Part shown: positions 45,200-53,249 of the stretch, piece after piece
Layout of the letters: each line of letters begins with the position of its first letter
How positions within the stretch are numbered: the first letter of the stretch is position 1
NCBI GenBank assembly: GCA_037134895.1
Contig: JBAXLI010000002.1
Location: forward strand, 62,001-126,000
Direction: 5' to 3'
Origin: CAIRDP01 sp037134895
GTDB lineage: Bacteria; Bacteroidota; Bacteroidia; Bacteroidales; FEN-979
Length of the DNA stretch: 64,000 nucleotides
The notes under the pieces: generated by a model
Seen by the model: the letters and a program-made list of their open reading frames with translations, nothing else
Database searches by the model: none
What the model was told of the DNA's origin: nothing
Translations under genes and position numbers: made by a program

Positions 45200-45786
45200 A
45201 CCTGGATTATATCGACGGTCAGACTCCCATTGGAACTGAAGAGGCCGAAGGGTTAAAGGTTAAAACGATCTCAACTCGTGGGGAATTGGATGAATTTGAA
45301 CAAAAGAACATTGAGCTTGCAATTGCCTGGACACTTCGAAAAAGGTTTCCTATCAACGAAATTCTTTCCGAAAATTTTATTCTGGAAGTGCATAGGCAAA
45401 TGTTCAATGTTGTATGGAAATGGGCTGGCAAAATGCGCAAGACAAATAAAAATCTTGGGGTCGACAGATTTCAGATTTCTGTCGAACTTAAAAACGTTAT
45501 TGATGACTGCAGATATTGGATAGAGCATGAAACATTTGACCCTGATGAGATTTCAATACGGTTCAAGCACAGATTAGTAAAGACTCATATTTTCCCAAAC
45601 GGGAATGGACGACATTCGCGTCTTTGTGCAGACATCCTTATTTCCCATGGATTTAACCATCCGGTTTTTTCGTGGGGATTTGTCAGTCTTGTTAAAAAAG
45701 GTGAATCAAGAAAAAGATACCTGGAAGCAATATATTCAGCGGACCTTGGTGATTATCGGCTTTTAATTGAGTTTGCGAGAATGTGA
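45190..45786 (+). CDS. Mobile mystery protein B (Fic/DOC fold)
   Basis: A 198-residue Fic-domain protein. The Fic motif reads HIFPNGNGR (133-141), so the usual acidic residue (HxFx[D/E]GNGR) is Asn137. As I recall, Asn is common in this family. It could AMP-ylate or otherwise modify a target, but activity is unproven. It is translated from an overlap with gene A, so the pair works as a toxin-antitoxin-like unit. The stop is 1 bp from the convergent cutC stop. Confidence 0.85.
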   Translation: MGLDLDYIDGQTPIGTEEAEGLKVKTISTRGELDEFEQKNIELAIAWTLRKRFPINEILSENFILEVHRQMFNVVWKWAGKMRKTNKNLGVDRFQISVELKNVIDDCRYWIEHETFDPDEISIRFKHRLVKTHIFPNGNGRHSRLCADILISHGFNHPVFSWGFVSLVKKGESRKRYLEAIYSADLGDYRLLIEFARM

Positions 45787-45787
45787 A

Positions 45788-46537
45788 TTACACACAAAGT
45801 TCCAGCACATCCTTGGCTTTCCGTATCCTGCCTGAATCCACGACATCGTGGGCATATTCGGAATGGTCGGCTTTGCCCATTTTCACGCCGTCGCGGATAA
45901 AGGTCATTTCGCTTGGGTGTTTTTTAGGAAGGTATACATGAAACTCTGATGCAGCGGTAAGGTGAACGGCTTCGCGTATATTGAATTCTTTGATCCCGTG
46001 TCCGGGCAGGATAATGATGCGTTTGTTGGCCTGCATGATGAGTTCGCGGATCAGAGGGGCCCCGTGAATGGCGCTGTCGGCCTGCCCCGAGGTCAATACG
46101 CGTTCAACCCCCAGTTTGATCAGGTCGTCGAGGGCTTTATGCGGATCGGCAGTCATGTCGAACGCCCTGTGGCAGGTTACCTTCAGCGGCCTGGCCAGTT
46201 CGATCAGTTTTTCCATGCGTTTCATGTCGATGTTCCCGTCGGGTTTCAGGATCCCGAAAACAACACCATCAGCTCCAAGATCTTTTGCAGCCTGGATGTC
46301 GTATTTCATGATCTCAAACTCATGATCGGTATATAAAAAATCGGCTCCCCGGGGACGGATCATCACCATGATGGGGATCTTCAGCCGTTTCCTGGTAAAT
46401 CGTATGGTGCCGGAACTGGGTGTGCAGCCGCCTTCGGCCATGTTCTCACAAAGTTCAATACGGTCGGCCCCACCTTCCTGGGCTTCTATGGCTGATATGG
46501 CTGAATTGACGCAGGCTTCAAGAATTCTTTTTAACAT
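45788..46537 (-). CDS. cutC: CutC family protein
   Basis: A 249-residue TIM-barrel protein with ADRIELCENMAEGGCTPS near the N-terminus and the later TSGQADSA motif. It is named for copper homeostasis, but a direct copper role is doubtful in several bacteria. It is a single gene upstream of a repeat-free spacer and close to the radical SAM gene. The function remains unclear. Confidence 0.9.
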   Translation of the reverse strand: MLKRILEACVNSAISAIEAQEGGADRIELCENMAEGGCTPSSGTIRFTRKRLKIPIMVMIRPRGADFLYTDHEFEIMKYDIQAAKDLGADGVVFGILKPDGNIDMKRMEKLIELARPLKVTCHRAFDMTADPHKALDDLIKLGVERVLTSGQADSAIHGAPLIRELIMQANKRIIILPGHGIKEFNIREAVHLTAASEFHVYLPKKHPSEMTFIRDGVKMGKADHSEYAHDVVDSGRIRKAKDVLELCV

Positions 46538-46592
46538 TTAAAATTTGTTCATCAAAGTTTAGGGCTGCAAAGATAAGAAGTACGGGCCAATA

Positions 46593-47702
46593 TTAAAGCC
46601 AGCGGCTCAAACCAGTGCCTTCGGTGCAGTTGCGGCAGATGTCTATGGTTTTTCTTTCCTTCAGGATCTTTCGGCGGATGTCATTGTACACTTTGCCCTT
46701 CCATATGGTCATGAACCTTTCTTTGTTTAGCTCTCCAAGCAGATGGGTTGCATCCTTATCGAAACAACAGGGTACGACCTTCCCGTCCCAGGTCACGACA
46801 CATCCTGTCCACATCCTGAAACAATGATTTGGCAAACTATTCTTTATACTATAACGCATCCCGTATCCTGCATCCCGCATCCCGCATCCTGCATCCTGCA
46901 TCCCTGATCCCGCATCCCGCATCCTGTATCCTGCATCCTGCATTCCTGATCCCTGATCCCGCATCCTGTATCCTGCATCCTGCATCCTGTATCTCGAATA
47001 CTTCCCCTCCGCCGGCATTAAAGCATTCCCCTGCTCATAATCATAAAACTGTGCCGTCTTGATCTCAACCTTGTCGGCCCCCCATTCAATGCCAAGTTGC
47101 CTGATATCCCCGACCTGGTGCTGGTTCGACTTCAGTACAAGAAACTGCACGATGATTTTCGGGTACTTGCTCCCTGCATCTTTTCTCGCCTGCGCCAGAT
47201 TGTTAATCCCCTCCACAACTTTGGTAAAAGAACCACCGATGCGGTAGGTCTCATAGGTTTGCTGATCAGTACCGTCAACTGAGATGATCAGGCGGTTAAG
47301 CCCTGACTTTACAGTGGCTTCGGCATTCTGCTTATCCAGGTAATGTCCGTTGGTCGATGAGCTTACATAAATGCCTTTTGTCCTGGCATAGGAAACCAGT
47401 TCAAAAAATTGAGGATTAAGGTATGGTTCCCCCTGGAAGTACAGGTTGAGCCAGGCTAATTCGGGTGAGAGTTGATCGATAACTTTCCTGAAAAGGACAG
47501 GATCCATGATCCCGGATGCCCGGTTAAGTTCTTTAATGCCGCTTGGGCATTCGGGACAATGCAGGTTGCATCTGTTGGTAGGTTCGATGGAAACAGCTAT
47601 GGGCTTTCCAAAATGAAACACCCTCCCTGAAATACGCGAGAGAAGATATCCGCAAACTAATAAAATGTAATTAAGTACCCGGGGAGGAGTTATAAAATTC
47701 AA
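46593..47702 (-). CDS. Radical SAM/SPASM protein with an in-frame heptamer-repeat insert
   Basis: A 369-residue protein with radical SAM motif C-x3-C-x2-C (CNLHCPEC, Cys45, 49, 52) and a C-terminal SPASM domain (CVVTWDGKVVPCCFD, then CRNC). Between the two domains, about residues 237-284 are a heptad repeat of the type RMQDAGY/RMRDAGS. This region is read from twenty 7-bp units (46856-46995). It falls in what looks like a linker loop, so the enzyme may stay functional. No frame break is seen. Confidence 0.85.
   Translation of the reverse strand: MNFITPPRVLNYILLVCGYLLSRISGRVFHFGKPIAVSIEPTNRCNLHCPECPSGIKELNRASGIMDPVLFRKVIDQLSPELAWLNLYFQGEPYLNPQFFELVSYARTKGIYVSSSTNGHYLDKQNAEATVKSGLNRLIISVDGTDQQTYETYRIGGSFTKVVEGINNLAQARKDAGSKYPKIIVQFLVLKSNQHQVGDIRQLGIEWGADKVEIKTAQFYDYEQGNALMPAEGKYSRYRMQDAGYRMRDQGSGMQDAGYRMRDAGSGMQDAGCGMRDAGYGMRYSIKNSLPNHCFRMWTGCVVTWDGKVVPCCFDKDATHLLGELNKERFMTIWKGKVYNDIRRKILKERKTIDICRNCTEGTGLSRWL
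46856..46995. repeat. Heptamer tandem array, 20 units, inside the radical SAM/SPASM gene
   Basis: Twenty 7-bp units, consensus GCATCCT/GCATCCC (variants GTATCCT, TGATCCC, GCATTCC). Three units make 21 bp, so each set encodes seven residues in frame. The same unit occurs at 53201-53221. Confidence 0.95.
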
Positions 47703-47714
47703 TGCAGCAATGTT

Positions 47715-48017
47715 TTACTCAGCCTGCTCTTCAAGTCTTGCTTCGTGCTTTTCTTTCTTTTTTTTCTTCCTTTTTGAAAGGAAGTCTTTGCCTAACGAAA
47801 AAAGCTTGCCTACAACCGTCGTCGTGGTGCCTACTTCATCAATTAAATTCCCAAGGAGATTCCTGAATGATAGCAGTTGCACCAGGTTGTGATAATTGTA
47901 TTTTATGCCTTCTTCCCTGCGGGAGATTTCGATCTGAATTTTCTCTTTTTCCTTTTGCAGATCGCGCATCGAGTTGATATGACTCAACTTTACCTTGTAG
48001 GGCTCATTAGTTCTCAT
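47715..48017 (-). CDS. Small coiled-coil protein of unknown function
   Basis: A 100-residue hydrophilic protein (from MRTNEPYKV; two residues longer from 48023). It has a coiled-coil stretch (about 14-40) and a Lys-rich tail (KKKKKEKHEARLEEQAE). Its start overlaps the stop of the holin-like gene by 11 bp. It belongs to a small cluster with the holin-like and YtxH-type genes. Confidence 0.6.
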   Translation of the reverse strand: MRTNEPYKVKLSHINSMRDLQKEKEKIQIEISRREEGIKYNYHNLVQLLSFRNLLGNLIDEVGTTTTVVGKLFSLGKDFLSKRKKKKKEKHEARLEEQAE

Positions 48018-48369
48018 CGTCATCCTCCATTAATATTTTTGCAAGTTGTTTGACCATGGGATTGATGAACATTTTATAGCGCATGGCGTAGATCAGCAGT
48101 CCCATGATGATATAGAAACCTACAACGATCAGTGCGCCTACAAAGGTTGGGCCAACTTCCTCCCCGTACCAGAACACAAAGGCAAAGGAAATGAAAAGCA
48201 GGAGGAACATGGCAAGGATGAAAAAGATCACAGAAATCAGGAGATAGGAAGCCAGCTTCGCGATTTTCTCGGTAAGAAGTAGTTTGATGTAGTCGATCCT
48301 GAGGTTGATATAATCCTTAACGTTTTCGGTTATCGAGGAAACGTTATCGGATATGCGGTTTGGTTCCAT
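48007..48369 (-). CDS. Phage holin/Holin-X-like membrane protein
   Basis: A 120-residue protein with two transmembrane helices (about 42-65 and 77-96) and a charged C-terminus, matching the phage-holin-3_6/Holin-X family. These genes in Bacteroidota sit next to YtxH-like genes and are not phage lysis genes. It is in a three-gene cluster with 47715-48017 and 48415-48666. It may respond to membrane stress, which is inferred. Confidence 0.78.
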   Translation of the reverse strand: MEPNRISDNVSSITENVKDYINLRIDYIKLLLTEKIAKLASYLLISVIFFILAMFLLLFISFAFVFWYGEEVGPTFVGALIVVGFYIIMGLLIYAMRYKMFINPMVKQLAKILMEDDDEN

Positions 48370-48414
48370 TGTGTGGGTCTTTAAATATTCTCAGTATTAG
48401 ATAATTCAGGCTTT

Positions 48415-48666
48415 TTAACTAACGGCTGATCCGGTACTTTCAGCCTTTTGTTCTTCTGCTTCGGCTTTCTCCGAAGCCAGTACCGACTTCAGTTCTTCAA
48501 AGCTGGCAGGAAAGCCTTCTTCCAGCTTATCGGCGATATCCCGGATCTTATCCTTGATCTTTTTTCTTGTTTTTGATCCTTTCTCGGGCGCAATGAGCAT
48601 TCCGATGCCCACGCCAATTGCAAGTCCGGCAACCGCGGCGATCAGGATATTTGACTTACCAGCCAT
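48415..48666 (-). CDS. YtxH-domain protein
   Basis: An 83-residue protein with an N-terminal glycine-rich transmembrane segment (AAVAGLAIGVGIGMLIAPEKG) followed by a charged helix, characteristic of YtxH/general stress proteins. It is part of the small membrane-protein cluster downstream of the AI-2E-type transporter gene (24-bp gap). Confidence 0.8.
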   Translation of the reverse strand: MAGKSNILIAAVAGLAIGVGIGMLIAPEKGSKTRKKIKDKIRDIADKLEEGFPASFEELKSVLASEKAEAEEQKAESTGSAVS

Positions 48667-48690
48667 AATTCATGTTTTTTATAAAACGGT

Positions 48691-49788
48691 TTATTTCTTA
48701 AATTCTTTTATGAGGCGGAAATTACTCAGGAATTCGGTTGCGACGATCTTCAGGAAGCCGTAGGCGGGAACAGCAACGATCATAGCAGGAATGCCTCCCA
48801 GGCTTGCTGCGGCGATCACTACCAGGAAGATCTCGACCGGGTGGGCTTGTACACTCTTGCCCTGGATAAAGGGCTGGAATACATTGTTGTCGATCGCCTG
48901 AACTGCGAGCATGGCAACGGCTATTTTAATGGCCATAGGCCAGATCTGGTCATAGTTGCCCGCGCTGATAACCCCGGTAAGCCCGAGCAGGATGCCTGTG
49001 ATGACAGCGATTATACCTCCGATATAAGGGATTATAATGATGATGCCTGCAAAGAATGCAATTACCAGGGCTCCGTTAACGCCGACGATGAGCAGGGCAA
49101 TTGAATAAGTAAGGATGTTTGCCATGATCTGGATGATCATCCCAATGAAATACCTCGACAACAGCTTTTTGCTCATCTGCATGACATTCCTGGTCTGTTC
49201 CTCATATTTCTCAGGGACTACCAGGAGCAGCAGCCTGGGCATCATGGAGTTGTCGTAAAGAAAAAAGAAGGAAAGGAAGAGAATTGAAAATACATTGAAA
49301 AGAAAAGTGCCGGTAAACGAAATTATCGACGAAAGAATGTTTGAAAACATACTGATATCAACCACTTTCAGCGCCATGGCTTTAAGTGATGACTCTATTG
49401 TGTCATGGTTTGAAATAATGCCGTATTGTCTCAATGTAGTCTGGATCCAATCCATCTGGGACTGGAAGTGATCCATCAGCTTCTGGGTGTCGATCTGGGA
49501 GACCATGCCGGCTTCCCTCACAACAAGCGGGATAAAGAAAGAAAACAGTCCGAAGATCACAAGGATCATCAGGATCAGGGTAATGGCGACGCTAAGCCCA
49601 TGAGGGAACCTGAACTTCCAGAGTTTGATTTTATCGAATTGTTCAACCAGGGGAGTCCCCACAATGGAAATCACCATAGCTACTATGATGAAAATGACGA
49701 TCTCAGAGAAATACCATACCAGGAAGCCGCATACTCCTATGATCAGAAGGACAAAAAACAGCTTGTAACGATCGTATAATTCTGTCAT
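48691..49788 (-). CDS. AI-2E family transporter (PerM-type membrane protein)
   Basis: A 365-residue protein with about seven or eight transmembrane segments. It carries the family region IIIIPYIGGIIAVITG and the C-terminal LGGIPAMIVAVPAYGFLK. The family includes AI-2 exporters and Na+/H+ antiporter-like proteins, so the substrate is not assigned. It is first in the run with YtxH, holin-like and coiled-coil genes. Confidence 0.87.
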   Translation of the reverse strand: MTELYDRYKLFFVLLIIGVCGFLVWYFSEIVIFIIVAMVISIVGTPLVEQFDKIKLWKFRFPHGLSVAITLILMILVIFGLFSFFIPLVVREAGMVSQIDTQKLMDHFQSQMDWIQTTLRQYGIISNHDTIESSLKAMALKVVDISMFSNILSSIISFTGTFLFNVFSILFLSFFFLYDNSMMPRLLLLVVPEKYEEQTRNVMQMSKKLLSRYFIGMIIQIMANILTYSIALLIVGVNGALVIAFFAGIIIIIPYIGGIIAVITGILLGLTGVISAGNYDQIWPMAIKIAVAMLAVQAIDNNVFQPFIQGKSVQAHPVEIFLVVIAAASLGGIPAMIVAVPAYGFLKIVATEFLSNFRLIKEFKK

Positions 49789-49789
49789 T

Positions 49790-50248
49790 AACGCTTATTT
49801 TCTACAAACCTACTGGTTTTTTACCGGAAAGTCAAGAGAAAAATAAGCTGCAATCTCGTCTTTGTAAGTTCGGGTAGCATGATGCTTTTCCTGGCTGAGA
49901 ATATAGTTCTTTGCCGCCTGGAGGTTCCCCTCGCTTACCGAGGCTGCATAGTATTGCCTGTCCCAGCAAAAACGTTTCATCGTCCTGGATTTCGAATTGA
50001 TCCACCGGCTGGCCTCGGTCCTGAGCTCCTTCATGACCTGCTCCAGGCTTTGCTCACTTCTCAGCCTCACCAGGCAGTGAATGTGGTCAAGCCAGCAGTT
50101 TATAACTCCCAGTTCGATGTTTTTATTGAGGGCTGCGGATTGCAGGTGATCAAGGAGTTCCTGCCTTGAACCGTTCATTAACAAGGTATTCCGTCCTTTT
50201 GCACCCCAAACGGCATGTACCCAAATCTTCGTCTGTGTCATAAGCGTT
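49790..50248. mobile_element. Putative single-gene IS200/IS605-like element
   Basis: A Y1 transposase gene (49810-50241) is flanked by a 9-bp inverted repeat, AACGCTTAT at 49790-49798 and ATAAGCGTT at 50240-50248. IS200 elements usually carry subterminal hairpins rather than terminal repeats, so the limits are provisional. No tnpB is present. Confidence 0.4.
49810..50241 (-). CDS. IS200-like Y1 transposase (TnpA/RAYT group)
   Basis: A 143-residue HUH endonuclease-type transposase. The HUH motif is His53-Ile-His55 (DHIHCLV) and the likely nucleophile is Tyr113 (AAKNYILSQEKHH). Both are intact. The short length fits TnpA of IS200. A domesticated RAYT that moves REP hairpins is an alternative. 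It lies between the AI-2E-type transporter gene and the ctaB gene. Confidence 0.87.
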   Translation of the reverse strand: MTQTKIWVHAVWGAKGRNTLLMNGSRQELLDHLQSAALNKNIELGVINCWLDHIHCLVRLRSEQSLEQVMKELRTEASRWINSKSRTMKRFCWDRQYYAASVSEGNLQAAKNYILSQEKHHATRTYKDEIAAYFSLDFPVKNQ

Positions 50249-50300
50249 TATTTGCTTAATCCGCCATCCGCCGAAAAGTGATATGATTTTTTAATTTTTT

Positions 50301-51149
50301 TTATAAGCTGTCGATGATAAGGAAGGCAAAAACGATAAAAATATACAGGTTGCCAACAATGAAGATGAACCTGAAACCGGTTTTTTTCATAAAGAAAAGC
50401 TGGCTGGCAATGAAGAGAACAACGAACAGATTAACGCCGGCAAGGAGGTATCTCAGGATCATAAAGTGTGTGATACCGAACCATGAGAAATAGACAGTGA
50501 TCACCGAGGCAGCCAGCAGCCAGGCCAATATCGAAAGTTTCATCATAAGAGGGGAGAAGGTATCTGTAAGGACAGGAAACCCGGCCTTTTTATACTCGTC
50601 TTTGTATTTCAGCATAATGAGCCAGAAATGTGGCATCTGCCAGATGAAAATAAAGACCGCAAGAAAGACCGCAATAGGATCGTTATATTTACCGCCGGCA
50701 GCTATCCAGCCCATAGTGACCGGGATGGCGCCCGTAAGGGCACCGGGTATCACGGCAAAAGCGGTCTTCCGCTTTAAAAAGGTGTACACCCCGTTATACC
50801 AGAGTACATTGAAAAAGCCAAGCCCGAAGAGAAGGAGGTTGCCTTCGAGGATAAGAATTATAAAACCGGAAATCAGACAGATGTTGGCCATACGCTGCCC
50901 GTCCCCGCTTGTCAGATGCCTGGCAGGGATCGGCCTCGTGCGGGTCCGCTCCATTTTTTCATCATATTCCCATTCCTGGTATTGATTGAGGGCGGATGAA
51001 CCTGCTGCCAGGAGGAAAATCCCTGACATGGGCCAAAACAAAGTGAGAGTAAACCTTCCGGCACAAATGACTGCGGATGCCACAGCTGAAAGGGTAACTG
51101 CAATGGTTACCCCCGGACGGATAAGCTGGATGTAATAACGGAGCGACAA
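50301..51149 (-). CDS. ctaB: Protoheme IX farnesyltransferase (heme O synthase)
   Basis: CtaB makes heme O, the precursor of heme A, for the heme-copper oxidase encoded upstream. It is a 282-residue membrane enzyme with several transmembrane helices and the prenyltransferase motif NQYQEWEYDEKMERTRTRPI. It is the last gene of the oxidase operon, 19 bp after the subunit II gene. No heme A synthase (ctaA) gene is seen. Confidence 0.93.
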   Translation of the reverse strand: MSLRYYIQLIRPGVTIAVTLSAVASAVICAGRFTLTLFWPMSGIFLLAAGSSALNQYQEWEYDEKMERTRTRPIPARHLTSGDGQRMANICLISGFIILILEGNLLLFGLGFFNVLWYNGVYTFLKRKTAFAVIPGALTGAIPVTMGWIAAGGKYNDPIAVFLAVFIFIWQMPHFWLIMLKYKDEYKKAGFPVLTDTFSPLMMKLSILAWLLAASVITVYFSWFGITHFMILRYLLAGVNLFVVLFIASQLFFMKKTGFRFIFIVGNLYIFIVFAFLIIDSL

Positions 51150-51168
51150 GAGGAAGGGGCTGTTAATG

Positions 51169-52080
51169 CTATTTTATAGACTTGAAAAACTCAATGATCT
51201 TTGCCACTTCATCATCGCTGATGATGCCTTTGTAGGATTTCATGACACCTTTGGGCAATCCTTTCACAAGATCCTTGTCGGGCTCGTAAATGCTGGTTTT
51301 GATGTAGGCATCTTCGACTGTGACAGTGTGCTCTTTGCCATCGGTGATAACCGTGCTTTCTTTTCCGTAAAAGCCTTTGAAGGAGGTACTCACAAGCTTC
51401 GATCCGTCAAGCGAATGACAGCCGTTACAGCCGTTCTTTTTGATGATTGTGAGTCCTTCAGGCTCGGCGGCTTTTATGGCCAGAGACCTGAGCCAGGATT
51501 CATATTCAGGCTCGGAAACAACCCTGATCTTTGCTTCCATATATGAATGGTTCATACCGCAGTATTCGGCGCAGAGCACCCAGAACTCTCCCAGCATAGT
51601 AGGGATGAACCACATCTGGTTGGTCTGCCCGGGAACACAGTCTTCTTTCTGTCTGAATGCAGGAACATAAAAGCTGTGAATGACATCGAGGGAGGTAAGG
51701 TTTAACACGACAGCTTTGTTGATCGGCAAAACAAGCTCATTTGTTTCCTTGCCGCCAGGGTAAACAAAGGTCCATGCCCACATCTTGCTCACAACTGTCA
51801 CATTCATAGCATCCTTCGGAATGTCTCTCTGAGGCCTGAAAGCAGCATATCCGTAATAAAACATGAGAAGAGCCAGGGCCAGGGGGATCAGCGTCCAGGT
51901 CACCTCCAGAATCGTGTTGTCCTTGAATTGTTCTGCTTTGGGATGTTTTGAACGCCGGTATTTCACTACAAAGTATATCATTACCGTAGTGATACTCACC
52001 AGGAAGAACAGCCCGATCCCGAATATTACCTTGAACGCCAGATCAACACCTGCGGCAAAATTTGAAGCTTCAGTAAACAT
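51169..52080 (-). CDS. coxB: Cytochrome c oxidase subunit II with fused cytochrome c (caa3 type)
   Basis: A 303-residue subunit with two N-terminal transmembrane helices (about 15-35 and 53-73), a cupredoxin CuA domain with CAEYCGMNHSYM, and a C-terminal cytochrome c domain with CNGCH. The fusion identifies a caa3-type oxidase that takes electrons directly from a membrane-bound donor. The gene follows subunit IV on the minus strand. Confidence 0.94.
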   Translation of the reverse strand: MFTEASNFAAGVDLAFKVIFGIGLFFLVSITTVMIYFVVKYRRSKHPKAEQFKDNTILEVTWTLIPLALALLMFYYGYAAFRPQRDIPKDAMNVTVVSKMWAWTFVYPGGKETNELVLPINKAVVLNLTSLDVIHSFYVPAFRQKEDCVPGQTNQMWFIPTMLGEFWVLCAEYCGMNHSYMEAKIRVVSEPEYESWLRSLAIKAAEPEGLTIIKKNGCNGCHSLDGSKLVSTSFKGFYGKESTVITDGKEHTVTVEDAYIKTSIYEPDKDLVKGLPKGVMKSYKGIISDDEVAKIIEFFKSIK

Positions 52081-52109
52081 AAGTGTGTTTTAGAAATTAA
52101 TTTAAATAT

Positions 52110-52394
52110 CTACCTCAACACGTAATCGAAAAATGTAAGCCCGATAACCAGGATGTAAATGCTCAAAACCATCACCACAAATACCGTGAACAGCTTTGAT
52201 TCAAATTTAAGATGCATGAAATACCTTAGCACAATAAATGATTTGACCGATGCGATCACCAGGGCGACAAGAACGGTCAGTGCCGACAGATCAATCCAGG
52301 TCACAGTGATCGTGATCGTTGTGAGGATGAGAAGCGCAAGCAGCACCCATCCGTATACCCTGTAGTCTGTAATATGTGTTTCTGTTGTTGTCAT
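52110..52394 (-). CDS. Cytochrome c oxidase subunit IV-type protein
   Basis: A 94-residue protein with three predicted transmembrane helices (about 14-34, 36-56, 68-90), matching the small prokaryotic COX4 family. It lies between subunits III and II. The 11-unit heptamer array begins 5 bp upstream of its start codon, so its leader is made of repeat. Confidence 0.85.
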   Translation of the reverse strand: MTTTETHITDYRVYGWVLLALLILTTITITVTWIDLSALTVLVALVIASVKSFIVLRYFMHLKFESKLFTVFVVMVLSIYILVIGLTFFDYVLR

Positions 52395-52398
52395 GGTG

Positions 52399-52475
52399 TT
52401 GGTTGTTGGTTGTTGGTGATTGGTTGTTGGTTGTTGGTTATTGGTTGTTGGTTATTGGTTATTGGTTGTTGGTGA
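52399..52475. repeat. Heptamer tandem array, 11 units, in the leader of the subunit IV gene
   Basis: Eleven 7-bp units of TTGGTTG, TTGGTTA and TTGGTGA. It is the reverse complement of the unit set at 23195-23271. It lies between the subunit III stop and the subunit IV start. Confidence 0.93.
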
Positions 52476-52499
52476 TTTTCTTGCAGTTTCCGGGTATTT

Positions 52500-52520
52500 G
52501 CCTAGTGCCTAGTGCCTATG
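52500..52520. repeat. Heptamer repeat, 3 units, overlapping the subunit III stop codon
   Basis: Two GCCTAGT units and one GCCTATG unit. The minus-strand stop TAG of subunit III (52516-52518) lies within the third unit. Confidence 0.8.
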
Positions 52521-53112
52521 TAATAAGGTACAGTAGCGGGAACAGGAAAATCCAGATCAGGTCGACAAGATGCCAGTAAAGTCCGCCGTTCTCGAGCAGG
52601 GTGTGTTTCTCTGAATTGATGCTGCCGGCCTGGATTTTTACCATGACGATGGTCAGTATGATACTGCCAACGATCAGGTGAAGTACATGAAGACCCGTCA
52701 TAAAGAAATAGAGGCTGAAAAATAAAATGTAGCCATGCTTCAGCCCGACCATCATGTCGGAACCGGGATACAAACCGATCGAAAATTTATGTCCCCATTC
52801 AAAATACTTGTTCACAAGAAATATCCCGGCACACAGCAGTGTTATAAAAATGAAGAGTACTCCCTTTCGTTTATCTCCTTTCTGTACTGCCGTGATCGAC
52901 ATTGCCACCATTGCCGAGCTAAACAGCAGAGCAACTGTATTCACTGTGCCTATAAAAGCGTTCAGCTGGTGTGCTGCCTGGTGAAACTCTGCGGAGTACC
53001 GGTGTCGCATGACAGCATACACCAGGAACAATCCACCGAATAGCAGGATCTCTGTAAAAATGAATATCCACATTCCCAGTCTTGCGCCTTCATCGTCTCT
53101 GTGCATTTCCAT
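52516..53112 (-). CDS. coxC: Cytochrome c oxidase subunit III
   Basis: A 198-residue subunit with five transmembrane helices, shorter than the seven-helix form, as in many caa3 enzymes. It shows MWIFIFTEILLFGG near the N-terminus and the conserved HVLHLIVG. It lies between subunit I and IV in the operon. Confidence 0.92.
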   Translation of the reverse strand: MEMHRDDEGARLGMWIFIFTEILLFGGLFLVYAVMRHRYSAEFHQAAHQLNAFIGTVNTVALLFSSAMVAMSITAVQKGDKRKGVLFIFITLLCAGIFLVNKYFEWGHKFSIGLYPGSDMMVGLKHGYILFFSLYFFMTGLHVLHLIVGSIILTIVMVKIQAGSINSEKHTLLENGGLYWHLVDLIWIFLFPLLYLIT

Positions 53113-53200
53113 GTGTATCGTATGTTTGTATTGAAATTATTCTTTATCCATTATTCTTTATGATGCACTCTCAGTTCGTCTGGATGAAATCGTACGTCGT

Positions 53201-53249
53201 CCATCCTGCATCCTGCATCCTGCATCGTACATCGCACATCGTACATCAT
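53201..53249. repeat. Heptamer array, 7 units, overlapping the subunit I stop codon
   Basis: CCATCCT, two GCATCCT, GCATCGT, ACATCGC, ACATCGT and ACATCAT in register. The TGA stop of subunit I (53246-53248, minus strand) is in the last unit. The units join the GCATCCT set of 46856 with the ACATCGT set of 16501. Confidence 0.9.

Noticed and set aside
46856..46995. CRISPR-like repeats
   Set aside because: The units are 7 bp, contiguous and without unique spacers, so this is a tandem array and not a CRISPR locus.
48007..48369. Prophage remnant, because of the holin-like protein
   Set aside because: No other phage gene is near. The holin-X/YtxH neighbourhood is a common chromosomal cluster in this phylum.
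53138..53160. Direct repeat TTATTCTTTAT
   Set aside because: Only two copies in an AT-rich spacer; it may be chance.
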